Positions 53,100-62,160 of a DNA stretch of 64,000 nt are shown piece after piece. Under the pieces are notes generated by a model. That model worked only from the letters and a program-made list of their open reading frames with translations, made no database searches and had not been told where the DNA came from. The stretch's first letter is position 1, and each line of letters begins with the position of its first letter. A program made the position numbers and the translations under genes. This stretch comes from Zymoseptoria tritici IPO323 (Eukaryota > Ascomycota > Dothideomycetes > Mycosphaerellales > Mycosphaerellaceae), in the NCBI RefSeq assembly GCF_000219625.1, contig NC_018217.1, positions 2,170,001-2,234,000 on the forward strand, given 5' to 3'.

Positions 53100-55922
53100 C
53101 TACAACTCCCTCAAAAACTCCCTCAACCCAATCGGTTTCCGCACCGCATTGGAGTATCCTTCATGAAAAGCCACCCACACACTCGGCCCCATCTTCTCCT
53201 TGTCCTCTCGATCCTTTGTCTTCTGCGCCTCCACACCCAGCGCTTTGACCGGTCGTCCGAAAAAGTCTTTTGCGACGCGTCGATTTGCAGCCGCCATAGC
53301 CTCCGCATCGCCGACAGGTGCTCCTGCTCTCTGGGCGGCTGCGATTGAAGAGGGAGCAGAGGCGGGCGCAAGACTCGAAACACCCAGACGGGCGAGACGC
53401 GCTTCCTCTGCGAGTCGGAACTCCTCCTTCTTCCATTCCTGGTCGAGGACTTGCCGGACGGCGAAGCGGGTTTTCGACGCGCCGGCATCGCCAAAGCCCT
53501 TGCCGCCCGTCTCGAAGGTGCACAGCGTATCGAGGGGAGGCTCCATGCGGTAGATCCACTCGTTCGCGCCGCCGAACATCCCTCCTCCGCTTCTGCTGGA
53601 CGAGTCGTCCGTGACCTTGACCCTGTCGAAGCGTACCCCTGTCGCTGACATGGCGTTGACGGCACGCTTGACGAGGGTCTGTTCTGACGCTTTTCGCACG
53701 GAAGCGATGGATTTGTCTTTGTTGCTGCCGCCAACGATGATAGGGTTGATCGAGGGTGTGAGCATGCGGAGGAGGAAGGGTTGGAGGTCCGTGGCGAGAT
53801 CAGGTACGGAGCTGAAGCAGCGGGAGAGAGGGACGGAGAGAGAGGATTGCAGGGTTTGGAGATGGGCGGAGTTTTGTTTTTCAGTTTCGTGGGCGGCCCA
53901 GGATGCGCCAGGACCGGAAAAGGGGTGAGGTGCGGGTTCGTCATCGGCCGCGTCGGCGGGAGCGATGTATTGGGAGCGAGTTGGTGAGGCGAAGAGGTGA
54001 TGGAAGGCCAGGATGGGTGTGCTGAGGTATGGTGCCAGTTCCCATTCGTTGGTGGTGAAGACGGCGGAAGAGAGCTTGTCGTGGAAGTGCAGCCATTCGT
54101 AGGCGGAGTCGGGTTTGGAGAGGAGTGTGTCGTCTTGGAAGGGATGATCAGGATAGGAGGAGAAACAGTCGCTCATGATGCGGTCCGTGTCGCCATGAGT
54201 GTTGATGAGCTCGCGAAGCCGCCCAGTTACAGTGCGGCGAATGCCTTCTGCGACGCCTTTGACGCCAGTATTGCCAGCAGAGGTGTGTTGTGATGTGACA
54301 ATGTTGGACTGCTTGGGGAATCCTGCGCCTTCTTGAAAGACTCGATCCACAATGTCCTTGGGTCCGCCTCTTCCCAGTCCCCTCGCTGCGCCGCCATCAT
54401 GTGCAAGATCTTTGAGAACATTGTCTTCCACCCATTTCCGGGTCAGACTGGCATCGTTCGAGGCACGTAGCTTGCCTGCCACCCACTCTCCGACGACCAT
54501 AATACCGCGCATGTCTCCCTCTCCGGATCCGCTACCATGGCGATCTTCCTTCCGATTGCTGACTCCCCATGTTGCCTCGCAAAGCCTTCTCACGCCGTCC
54601 GTCTCGCAAGGCACGCCTTCTTTTTGGAAGATGCCATGTAGTCGAGAGATCATGTTTTGCACCGGCGCTTTTCCGACCCGAATGACTTCAGCGACCGAGC
54701 TGTTTCGCAGAGGTCGAAGCGAAGGGTGGTATACGTCGTTGCACACCAAAATCAACGGACGCAGCATTCTGAATCGTTCGCCCTTTTTCTTTTTCGTCGG
54801 CGCTTGCTGCAGTGAGCCTAAAGGTGTCGAGTTCTTTTGGTCCAGCATGATGAGATCGATCAAAGCCTTGACGAATCCGCCCTCTCCACTTCCTCCGCTG
54901 CCTCCTACGACACCATCGACCTCGTCTACAATCACGCATACGGGCTTTCCAGCTTTTCTTGTGTGCCCACTTGCAGTCTTCGTGTCAATTCCCTTGACGT
55001 TCTCTGTGCCAACCATGTCCCGAATCCGGCCCTTGACAACACTGCTGCTTCGTTCATCACTTGCGTTAATCTCTTGCACCTCGTATCCGGCTTGTTTGGC
55101 GCAGACGTGTGCGAGTGTTGTCTTGCCGAGTCCAGGCGGCCCCGTCAAAAGAAGGATTTTCCTCAGAGGTCTCTCCACGAATGCTGTATCGTCTGATCCT
55201 TTTGGCTTCTTCGGTCTGTATGAGCCTGGAAACACGATCTGGTCCCACCTTTTCAGCCAATGCATCACCGCACGATGTGTCCGCTCGTCTCCGATCAAAT
55301 CCGTAAACTTCTTCGCGCGGTATTTTTCTGTCCATAGTAAGGAAGATGTCTTCGAGGCCAGCTCGGCGGGTGGAGTTGGAAGGTCGACAACAGTCGGCTT
55401 GGGTGTCGTCTCTTCCGCTTGAGCATCCTCCAGTAGACGATGGATGTCAATGCCAAAGTAGGATCGCTGCGCCTTGATCGTGTGCGTTTGCGGATCGACA
55501 GGCTGTTGTCGAGCCTCGAATGTATGCGTCGCTCCAGTGTCACTCCTCTTGTTCAACGAGCTCTTTCCCAGCCCAAGAGAGCTCGTGCCGAGATCAATGT
55601 CTGCGAACTTGCGTTTCTTGATCGGCGATGGCGTGAGAGGCGGCGAGGAAGCCATGTAGGGCATTGCTACTGGCGAGGAGCCCTGTTTCTCTTGAGCGTC
55701 GCTATGGAACACGTCCGAGATGTTCCAGCTTCGATGTTGAACCACAACGCCGGCTGCGTTTTTGGCGCGTTTCGTCTCGACGGCGACTTCGTTCAATGCC
55801 TCAAGGTCGTCGGAGAAGGTCGTAGGCGCAGTACTGGCTGTCGTAGGCGCCTGTTGTGTCTCGTGCAAGTCGTCCAATTCGTCCGATCCGGGTATATCCT
55901 GAGGACTGCTCGAGGGATACAT
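53100..55922 (-). CDS. ctf18: Clamp-loader subunit CTF18
   Basis: One exon. The ATG at 55922 (MYPSSSPQDIPGSDELDD) gives 940 residues; an upstream in-frame ATG at 56033 would add 37. CTF18 is the large subunit of the alternative RFC that loads PCNA for leading-strand replication and sister-chromatid cohesion. The AAA+ core starts SSLLWTEKYRAKKFTDLIGD; Walker A is LLTGPPGLGKTTLAH, Walker B is VIVDEVDGVVGG, and the sensor LILVCNDVYHPSLRPLR follows. The C-terminal FFGRPVKALG and the ending IGLREFLREL are typical of the Ctf18 tail that binds Ctf8/Dcc1. Intact and intronless. Confidence 0.93.
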   Translation of the reverse strand: MYPSSSPQDIPGSDELDDLHETQQAPTTASTAPTTFSDDLEALNEVAVETKRAKNAAGVVVQHRSWNISDVFHSDAQEKQGSSPVAMPYMASSPPLTPSPIKKRKFADIDLGTSSLGLGKSSLNKRSDTGATHTFEARQQPVDPQTHTIKAQRSYFGIDIHRLLEDAQAEETTPKPTVVDLPTPPAELASKTSSLLWTEKYRAKKFTDLIGDERTHRAVMHWLKRWDQIVFPGSYRPKKPKGSDDTAFVERPLRKILLLTGPPGLGKTTLAHVCAKQAGYEVQEINASDERSSSVVKGRIRDMVGTENVKGIDTKTASGHTRKAGKPVCVIVDEVDGVVGGSGGSGEGGFVKALIDLIMLDQKNSTPLGSLQQAPTKKKKGERFRMLRPLILVCNDVYHPSLRPLRNSSVAEVIRVGKAPVQNMISRLHGIFQKEGVPCETDGVRRLCEATWGVSNRKEDRHGSGSGEGDMRGIMVVGEWVAGKLRASNDASLTRKWVEDNVLKDLAHDGGAARGLGRGGPKDIVDRVFQEGAGFPKQSNIVTSQHTSAGNTGVKGVAEGIRRTVTGRLRELINTHGDTDRIMSDCFSSYPDHPFQDDTLLSKPDSAYEWLHFHDKLSSAVFTTNEWELAPYLSTPILAFHHLFASPTRSQYIAPADAADDEPAPHPFSGPGASWAAHETEKQNSAHLQTLQSSLSVPLSRCFSSVPDLATDLQPFLLRMLTPSINPIIVGGSNKDKSIASVRKASEQTLVKRAVNAMSATGVRFDRVKVTDDSSSRSGGGMFGGANEWIYRMEPPLDTLCTFETGGKGFGDAGASKTRFAVRQVLDQEWKKEEFRLAEEARLARLGVSSLAPASAPSSIAAAQRAGAPVGDAEAMAAANRRVAKDFFGRPVKALGVEAQKTKDREDKEKMGPSVWVAFHEGYSNAVRKPIGLREFLREL

Positions 55923-56392
55923 TGGATGTTGCTTCTCTTTAGCGAGACGCGTTCGTCGCGACTGGACGTGAATGATCAGAGTCGAGATATAGCCGGCCGT
56001 ACTGGAGGGTTTGTCTTCCAGCCCACCGTACATTGAATCCTCCCGCGGGGCTGGACAGGACAGGTTCGGTTCCTTTCCTGCACGGTCACCTCATGTGCCT
56101 GCAGGCGGTCCCTTGGTCATTTGTGACCAGGGCACCTCATGGCAAGGCTCGCGAACTTTGCATCTTCCTCTTCGGCTCTTCTGTCTTCCTCACATCATCA
56201 CAATCACACGTTATTAATTTCACGCTCCATTCGCCATCTCGCCGAATTTATCCGGATTCGTGCCCTGATGTGGTGCGCGTTCTCATCCCCGCTCAACGCA
56301 CCCTCGTCGACCGTCATTGACTCCACTCGTTCCGGACACCTGGGCGGACCACCTCACCGGAAAACTCTCCTTCTACCACATCGTCCGGCGCC
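55923..56392. other. Divergent promoter region, 470 bp
   Basis: Between CTF18 (−) and the zinc-finger/Ras gene (+). No other feature recognised. Confidence 0.5.
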
Positions 56393-58924
56393 ATGTCCGT
56401 CTACGCGACTTCTGCAAATATTGTCCGGCTGGAGGACTTCCACATGGGCGCCACCATTCCCGAGCGCGGCCATAAGCGCCCCATCTCCGGTCAACCCGAC
56501 CAAGAGGCGGTGATGAAACGTCTTCGCGCTGGCCGCGAAGATGAGGCTCCTGCCACAGCTGGTGCGGCCAATGCTTTGCAGTGCTCCGAGTGCGGCAAGT
56601 CTTTCAAGCGGCTGTACACATTGAAGCGCCATGTTGGGCAGGTCCATGGCACCGAGAAACCTTTCCAATGCGGCTTCGACGGCTGTCCGGAGTCCTTTGC
56701 GCGACGTGACATGCTTGCACGGCACAGAGCTACTCATGACAGGACGGGCTATGTGACTTGTAACGGATGCCATGGCAAATTCCGGCCAGATTACTATCTC
56801 CACGAGCATCTACAGGCACGACGAAATACCGCATGCCGCGCCGCTTACAATGCGAAGATCATGGCAGAGATGGATGGTCCTAATCCCCAGCCGATACCCA
56901 GTCCGAAAGTTGTCCATCCGGATGGACTTCCAACCCCGCCATACGATAGTCCTATGCAGGCCTCCAGGACTCCTTCTGATCGCCCTCCTTCGAGCAATGG
57001 CGACGATTCGCAATTTGCGCTAGGTACAAACAGCAGTGTGGACGCCATGTCGCAAATTGGCGAGGAACTGTCGCCAGCTACGTCTCCTTCGTATAGTGAG
57101 CCAGTCCGTGGGCCGGATCGCTCGCAAGACGTATCTCCATCACAAATAGAGGCCTACGTCCCGACAGCGGGGGATCACGCGGATATGAGCATGCATGGCC
57201 AGCTTCTCTCCGACGTGCAAGGAAAGCCATGGCCAATGATGCAAGAGCAGCAAGTCCCAGCCGTGCAAGGACAGCCATGGCCAACTATGCAAGAACAGGT
57301 AGAACCGGCTATGGAAGAGCAGCGAACTCCGGTCATGCAAGCTCAGCAGGTTCCGGATGTGCAGATACCCGCGACTACCATCCAGCCCGCACTCGAGACT
57401 GGTTCTCCTTCCCAGCCCGTATTCGTGGCAGACGACCCCAAACCTGAAATTTCCTGGATTGAAATGGACCCAGTACTCTTTGACAGCGCAGAGAGCGAAG
57501 GCGGGGTTTTGGAAGAACTGCAGACTGTCTTTGACGGCTGGCAGAACCTCCAGCAGCAAGTGTCGAGGCAGCTTCCTGATCAGCGTTCGTCGGTCGGTCG
57601 GCAAATATCCCAATGCGGTCCTACACTCGGCGGCAAGACGTACTACCGACCCCTTCTTGGCAGCGATTGTGAGTTATGTGGCGATCTCCTTGGCGAAACA
57701 AAGGCCGAGGTCTATCAGCATGCTCGAAAGCATTTGTTCCAGCCACCGACACCGAAAGAGAAATGCCCGCAGTGCCGGCTAAAGTTTGTGCACGCGCGAG
57801 ATTTGGCTGCGCATAAGAGCTGCAAGAGGACTTCACGCCGGTTCCCAGAGTGTGACTACATCGTCGCCGATGGAGACGACTGGGTCGGCTGGGCACTCGA
57901 AGCAGATTCGGCGTCGCGTCGGGAGAATTTGGAGTCCGAACTGCGAACATGGGAAAAGGCACAGCTTTTCCGATATCTGGAAGGCGTCTACACTCTTCTC
58001 CGGGACGAGAAGGAGTCGGACACCAAGTCGATAAAGAGTCTGCCAGACAGGCTGTCCAAAGCGTCATCAATGTTCTCCGCACAGAGTCTGATATCCTTCC
58101 AGTCTTGTCTGACGGATTTGAGAACTTCGCAAGAAGGACATGATGTCGATCAGCTGCAACAACTCTTCTCTGGCTTCGCGCTCGACCCAGCGCATGGCTC
58201 GCCATCGCCACGTCCTACCTCCTCCCGTGGTCCGCGCCGCCATACAACGGCGACACCTACTAAACCTCCTTCTCGCGGCGGCACTCAGCCTCGGAACTAC
58301 CGCGTTATCATTCTCGGCGCGTCCGACAGTGGAAAGGCGAACATTGCCAAACAATTCTCTGAACAACGTTTCAGCGAGGAATGGGAACCGCACTTCCTCG
58401 ACCATTTCACAAAGCACATCAACGTGGACGATTGCCCGGTGTCTCTCAACATTGCGCCTCTCATTCCCATCGAGGAGAATTCATTCATGATCAACGAATC
58501 CATCCGCACCGCCGACGGTGCCATCCTCGTCTTCAGCATCACCTGCTCCAAGTCATTCACGGAAGCTATCCGTTGGCGCGAGCGCGTGTCTCAGATGCGA
58601 AACGAAATGTCCGACAACTTTCCTATGGTGCTGGTAGGGAACAAGTCGGACTTGGAAGACGACCGGGAGGTGGAAGCACACAAAGCTACGAAACTCGCAC
58701 GGCATTGGAACGACATGCCTTATTACGAGACCAGCGCGAAGGTCAACCTCAACCTGGACGAAGCCTTCCACGATCTGGGCAAGCAGATGCTGAAACGCGA
58801 AATGGACATGGAGGCGGAAAATGCAGGCATCCTGCCGAGTCTGGCGAGGAAGATGCCCGGACGATTCCCGTTGAGGAAGAAGTCGAATCGGAGTCGGAAG
58901 ATTCCGTGGGCAGGGAGTATTTGA
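56393..58924 (+). CDS. C2H2 zinc-finger protein fused to a degenerate Ras-like GTPase domain
   Basis: A single open frame of 843 residues. Fingers: LQCSECGKSFKRLYTLKRH (about 62-84), CGFDGCPESFARRDMLARH (about 92-115), a third CNGC-type (about 122). A disordered middle has a Gln/Pro repeat at 57220-57365 (units like PWPTMQEQ). A second zinc cluster is CELCGDLL...HARKH and CPQCRLKF...AHKSC (about 426-480). From about 633 a Ras fold reads YRVIILGASDSGKANIAKQF, AILVFSITCSKSF, LVGNKSDLEDD and YETSAK. The P-loop ends GKA instead of GK(S/T) and the DxxG switch-II motif is missing (PLIPIEE stands there), while NKxD and SAK are kept. This predicts a nucleotide-binding or inert pseudoGTPase attached to a DNA-binding protein. 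Nuclear role inferred. Confidence 0.85.
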   Translation: MSVYATSANIVRLEDFHMGATIPERGHKRPISGQPDQEAVMKRLRAGREDEAPATAGAANALQCSECGKSFKRLYTLKRHVGQVHGTEKPFQCGFDGCPESFARRDMLARHRATHDRTGYVTCNGCHGKFRPDYYLHEHLQARRNTACRAAYNAKIMAEMDGPNPQPIPSPKVVHPDGLPTPPYDSPMQASRTPSDRPPSSNGDDSQFALGTNSSVDAMSQIGEELSPATSPSYSEPVRGPDRSQDVSPSQIEAYVPTAGDHADMSMHGQLLSDVQGKPWPMMQEQQVPAVQGQPWPTMQEQVEPAMEEQRTPVMQAQQVPDVQIPATTIQPALETGSPSQPVFVADDPKPEISWIEMDPVLFDSAESEGGVLEELQTVFDGWQNLQQQVSRQLPDQRSSVGRQISQCGPTLGGKTYYRPLLGSDCELCGDLLGETKAEVYQHARKHLFQPPTPKEKCPQCRLKFVHARDLAAHKSCKRTSRRFPECDYIVADGDDWVGWALEADSASRRENLESELRTWEKAQLFRYLEGVYTLLRDEKESDTKSIKSLPDRLSKASSMFSAQSLISFQSCLTDLRTSQEGHDVDQLQQLFSGFALDPAHGSPSPRPTSSRGPRRHTTATPTKPPSRGGTQPRNYRVIILGASDSGKANIAKQFSEQRFSEEWEPHFLDHFTKHINVDDCPVSLNIAPLIPIEENSFMINESIRTADGAILVFSITCSKSFTEAIRWRERVSQMRNEMSDNFPMVLVGNKSDLEDDREVEAHKATKLARHWNDMPYYETSAKVNLNLDEAFHDLGKQMLKREMDMEAENAGILPSLARKMPGRFPLRKKSNRSRKIPWAGSI

Positions 58925-59771
58925 TTGATTGATTCGTGGTCTCATTGTCTTTCATTCGGATCTATCATGGGGATGGAGTGGGAAGCGTATTTCAGAGCGT
59001 TTCGCTAGGAGTTGGGGCGATCTGAATTGGATCTATATGTACTTTAATAACGTTTTGAGGTAAAGATCTAGTATCTTGCCATCTTATCTACGACTATAAC
59101 ACCGTGACCGTCATCATCCCGGCTGGTAAGGTAGATGACAGTATTGCTGCGCGCCGCAAATTCACCAAACAGGAACAGCCGAACTTTAAGAGGCTAGAAA
59201 GGAGTCTGGAAGCCCTTGTGGTACTGTCTCAACTGCATAGACTTTCGACTATGAGGCTTCTCGACTAGACCTTTCAAGTACTTTTCGCGCTTGTTGCTGG
59301 CGGACCAGATGTTCCGGAGCGGTGAAGTCGATCTTCGATCTTCAATGAGGATACAATGGCAGCGAGTTCGCAACCACATCGTTACAACAGCACCGAATCT
59401 TGCAAAATGCAACATCAGATCGGTCTATGTGATGAAGCAACATACCTTACTCCTGGACGCAGAACTGCCATGGCAGTGCAAGAATGGCATCAGCCCACCA
59501 AAGAAGGCCTCAATGGCCATGCGACCAATCACAAAGCTCCAGAATGGATTACTCCCCGCATGATCATCCTCGATCAAAGTTTGGACTTCTGGTAGCCTCT
59601 CACACAAAGGGAACCTCTCCTTTGGGGTTGGCGGGGAGAACGCGTTTCTCTGTCCCGCCCTCTTTCTCTTTCTTCTTGCTGTGCTCCTTCCTCTCCTATA
59701 CCAACGACACTCAATCGACGAACTATACAACGACAACTCTTCCAAACTACCCATTCAATCCCTCAATCGAG
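58925..59771. other. Intergenic, 847 bp
   Basis: No confident gene. A minus-strand ORF at 59194-59415 (73 codons) has no known feature. The last 130 bp form the CT-rich leader of the next gene. Confidence 0.45.
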
Positions 59772-60316
59772 ATGTCCGTCTGCCCAGTTGTAGGGACTAC
59801 GACCAATGTCCTCCCACCCCACCACCCGGCGGTGTCTTCTGGTAATAGACCTTCCCTCAACTCTTCCGCTCACCCTGAACCTTCTGACTCGACTCTCCAG
59901 ACCCCGAGGCCGTCTGCCCTGTCACTAACGCTAAGGTGAAGGACCACAACACCATTGTCAACCACCCCTCCGCTCCACACATCCCATCCGATGACTCCTC
60001 CGCCATGGACGCCTCCTCGTGCCCAGCCCTTAAGAACGCCAACGCTGGAGAGAGTGTAACCGATGCGACATGCCCGGTCGTTGGTCCAGTCAATGCTCAC
60101 CTCCCTCCGAGTCACCCGGCGTTAAACGAGAAGGATGCGGGCGCCGTGTGCCCCATTACGAACGCGAAGTTGGAACACCACAAGGGAAAGGTTGCGAACC
60201 AGTGAGTGTCTTCAGATGAGAGATGAGACTAGGGATGTGATGCTGACTGATATAGCCCGACTGTTGCCAACGACGCCGCAGCAAAGCAGTGCCCAGTTGT
60301 TGGCGCGTCTGCTTAA
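59772..60316 (+). CDS. Cys-Pro repeat protein (heme-regulatory-motif-like)
   Basis: Three exons, 59772-59841, 59901-60201 and 60256-60316, give 143 residues; introns 59 and 54 nt (GTAATA...TCCAG, GTGAGT...TATAG). It is built from repeated modules: CPVVG followed by LPPHHPA or LPPSHPA, then VCPVTNAK / VCPITNAK followed by His-rich text ending NHP. Six Cys-Pro pairs are present (CPVVG, CPVTNAK, CPALKNA, CPVVGP, CPITNAK, CPVVGA); all the Cys are in CP. Cys-Pro is the core of heme-regulatory motifs that bind heme reversibly. No signal peptide or membrane segment is seen. Function is unknown; heme or metal binding is an inference. Confidence 0.75.
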
Positions 60317-60832
60317 AGAACGAGTGACGACTGTCAAGTGAAATGAACGCTGGCCGTGAGGAAAGGCAATGATCACGAATCAAGGATGGAAACACAGAAC
60401 GGATCATGGATTTGCAACGGAAAGGAAACTGGTGGAAATCTGTTTGGATTTGGGGATCGAAGTTTTCTTCATATTTCTGTTATGAAGTTTCTCGCTGCAC
60501 TTTTTGAATCACTGTCCGAGTCTTCTGGGTCCGCGTGTCGTGAACGCTGGTGCTGATCACGTTGAGGCGGCGCCCCCAATCTGTACGCCGTGGAACCCCA
60601 TTCTGTGTCGTCTGGGAGGTCGCGCTCCCGCGAGTGCTGCCAGAACTTGAGAGTGCAAAGTCGCTTCGAGAATCTGGATGCAGGTTGCTGTAGTAGAGAG
60701 TGCGAGCGTGCATTGCCGGTTCGCTCCTCATTGCCATGCGACCGCATGCAAGGCGAGTCTTGATCTGAGGTGCCTACGCTAGGCTTCTGTCTCATGCACG
60801 ATTCGCATGTGACAATGTGACCGTCGTTAAGC
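60317..60832. other. Intergenic, 516 bp
   Basis: Between two convergent small genes. No feature recognised. Confidence 0.45.
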
Positions 60833-61108
60833 TCAGCGCAGAGGCCAGATGATGGGGTACTCCTCCTTGGGACACGGGCAGTCTTCGATGAAGCCGATGT
60901 AGAGAGCTCCCACCAACCCGGCGGCGATGCCGACGTTCAGAGCATACTCCTTGTAGCGCTCGAAGCGAGCTTGGTTGAGCGTCTTCGCGGTGGAGGTAGA
61001 GAAGAGCGCCTTGCCCGTGGAGAGGCTGAAGCGCGGGCTGGTGTGGGTGCGCGCCAAGCGAGTGCTGCTGAAGGCGGTGCGAGCCATGGTTGCGCGCGTG
61101 GACAGCAT
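60833..61108 (-). CDS. Small mitochondrial-type membrane protein
   Basis: One exon, 91 residues. The first 40 residues are rich in Arg, Ser and Thr with no acidic residue (MLSTRATMARTAFSSTRLAR...), a mitochondrial targeting profile. A single hydrophobic segment, LNVGIAAGLVGALYIGF, is followed by EDCPCPKEEYPIIWPLR. This layout (presequence, one span, short tail) is usual for small inner-membrane subunits or assembly factors of respiratory complexes. I cannot name the family. Its neighbour beyond the promoter is a complex I subunit gene, which may be coincidence. Confidence 0.7.
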   Translation of the reverse strand: MLSTRATMARTAFSSTRLARTHTSPRFSLSTGKALFSTSTAKTLNQARFERYKEYALNVGIAAGLVGALYIGFIEDCPCPKEEYPIIWPLR

Positions 61109-62160
61109 GATGAGTGCTTGAGGTCGGTGGTGTCGAAGCGTTTAACGTTCTTGTGTGTGTCGGTGAGATGGTGTAAGTGTGTTGTCGAAGTAATGCTCTG
61201 GTAGCTCTGTGGGTATAGGTATGCACAGGTAGGTTTGTGTTTGTTCGAAAGGTGTTGGTGAATCAAGGAGCGTGGTGAATGGAGTCAGGCTTCAAGGAGC
61301 GTGTGGCCTCCACCTTAGCTTTGTTGATGATGTTGGTGAATTGCGCAGCGATCGACTTTCGCAGGAGCACATGTGAGGATCGAAGATTGATGTTTTTGTT
61401 TGCTCTTTCCGTCGTGAAGTGGTTTGGTCGCGCTCAGATCTCAGATCTCAACAAGCAGACGGAGTCCGATCTTCACGAGCCAATGAAAATGAGAGTGATG
61501 ATTTGACAATGGTGAATGAGAATGCGAATGTGTATGTGAAAGTAATGAGACTACGAAACTGTCTGGCCTACCTCACTCCTGGTTCAGATCTGTCTTTCGA
61601 GAGCTGAGGGCGTCCGATTTTAATGGCAGGGCTCGAACGGCTTCCAGAGAGTGGCCGAAGCCACTGCGCGCCAGCGAGGCCCGAGTCCTTCTACCAAAGC
61701 CGAACCAACAGGGCCAGAGCCACCTTCACGTTATCCCAAGATCCCATTCGTGCATCGATGTGATCCGAGTGGGAGATGTAGCGTTCTTGGTAAGGAAGAT
61801 TCTGTCATTGAGCGAGCTCTAAGACCGTCCAGCTAGAAGGCACGTATTCGTGCTCTGCGACAATCTAGTAGAATAGAGCCAGGTGGAAGAAATGTCCTGG
61901 CCATATCACAATAAAAGATGTCGTTAATGAGTGAAGAGAGAAAGGAAGAGAAGATGGCTCTCGTCGTCTGAGTTTTGTTGTCCGCTCAAGGACGGGCCTT
62001 CCCGTGCAGGCCTTAACGATCCAATCACTGCTAGACGGAAGGTGCTGTAAGCGCAATACATTTGATGGAGAGGGAAGCTAGTATTTCACGACACATGCTC
62101 CCTCCTTCATAGATAGTCGCCACGAGTCCGTCTTTTCTCCTTTCTTGTCAGGCTGTCAAC
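61109..62160. other. Divergent promoter region, 1052 bp
   Basis: Between two mitochondrial-type genes. No gene recognised; short ORFs only. The first 170 bp are GT-rich. Confidence 0.45.

Noticed and set aside
59194..59415. A 73-codon minus-strand ORF
   Set aside because: No start context, domain or composition to support it; treated as intergenic.
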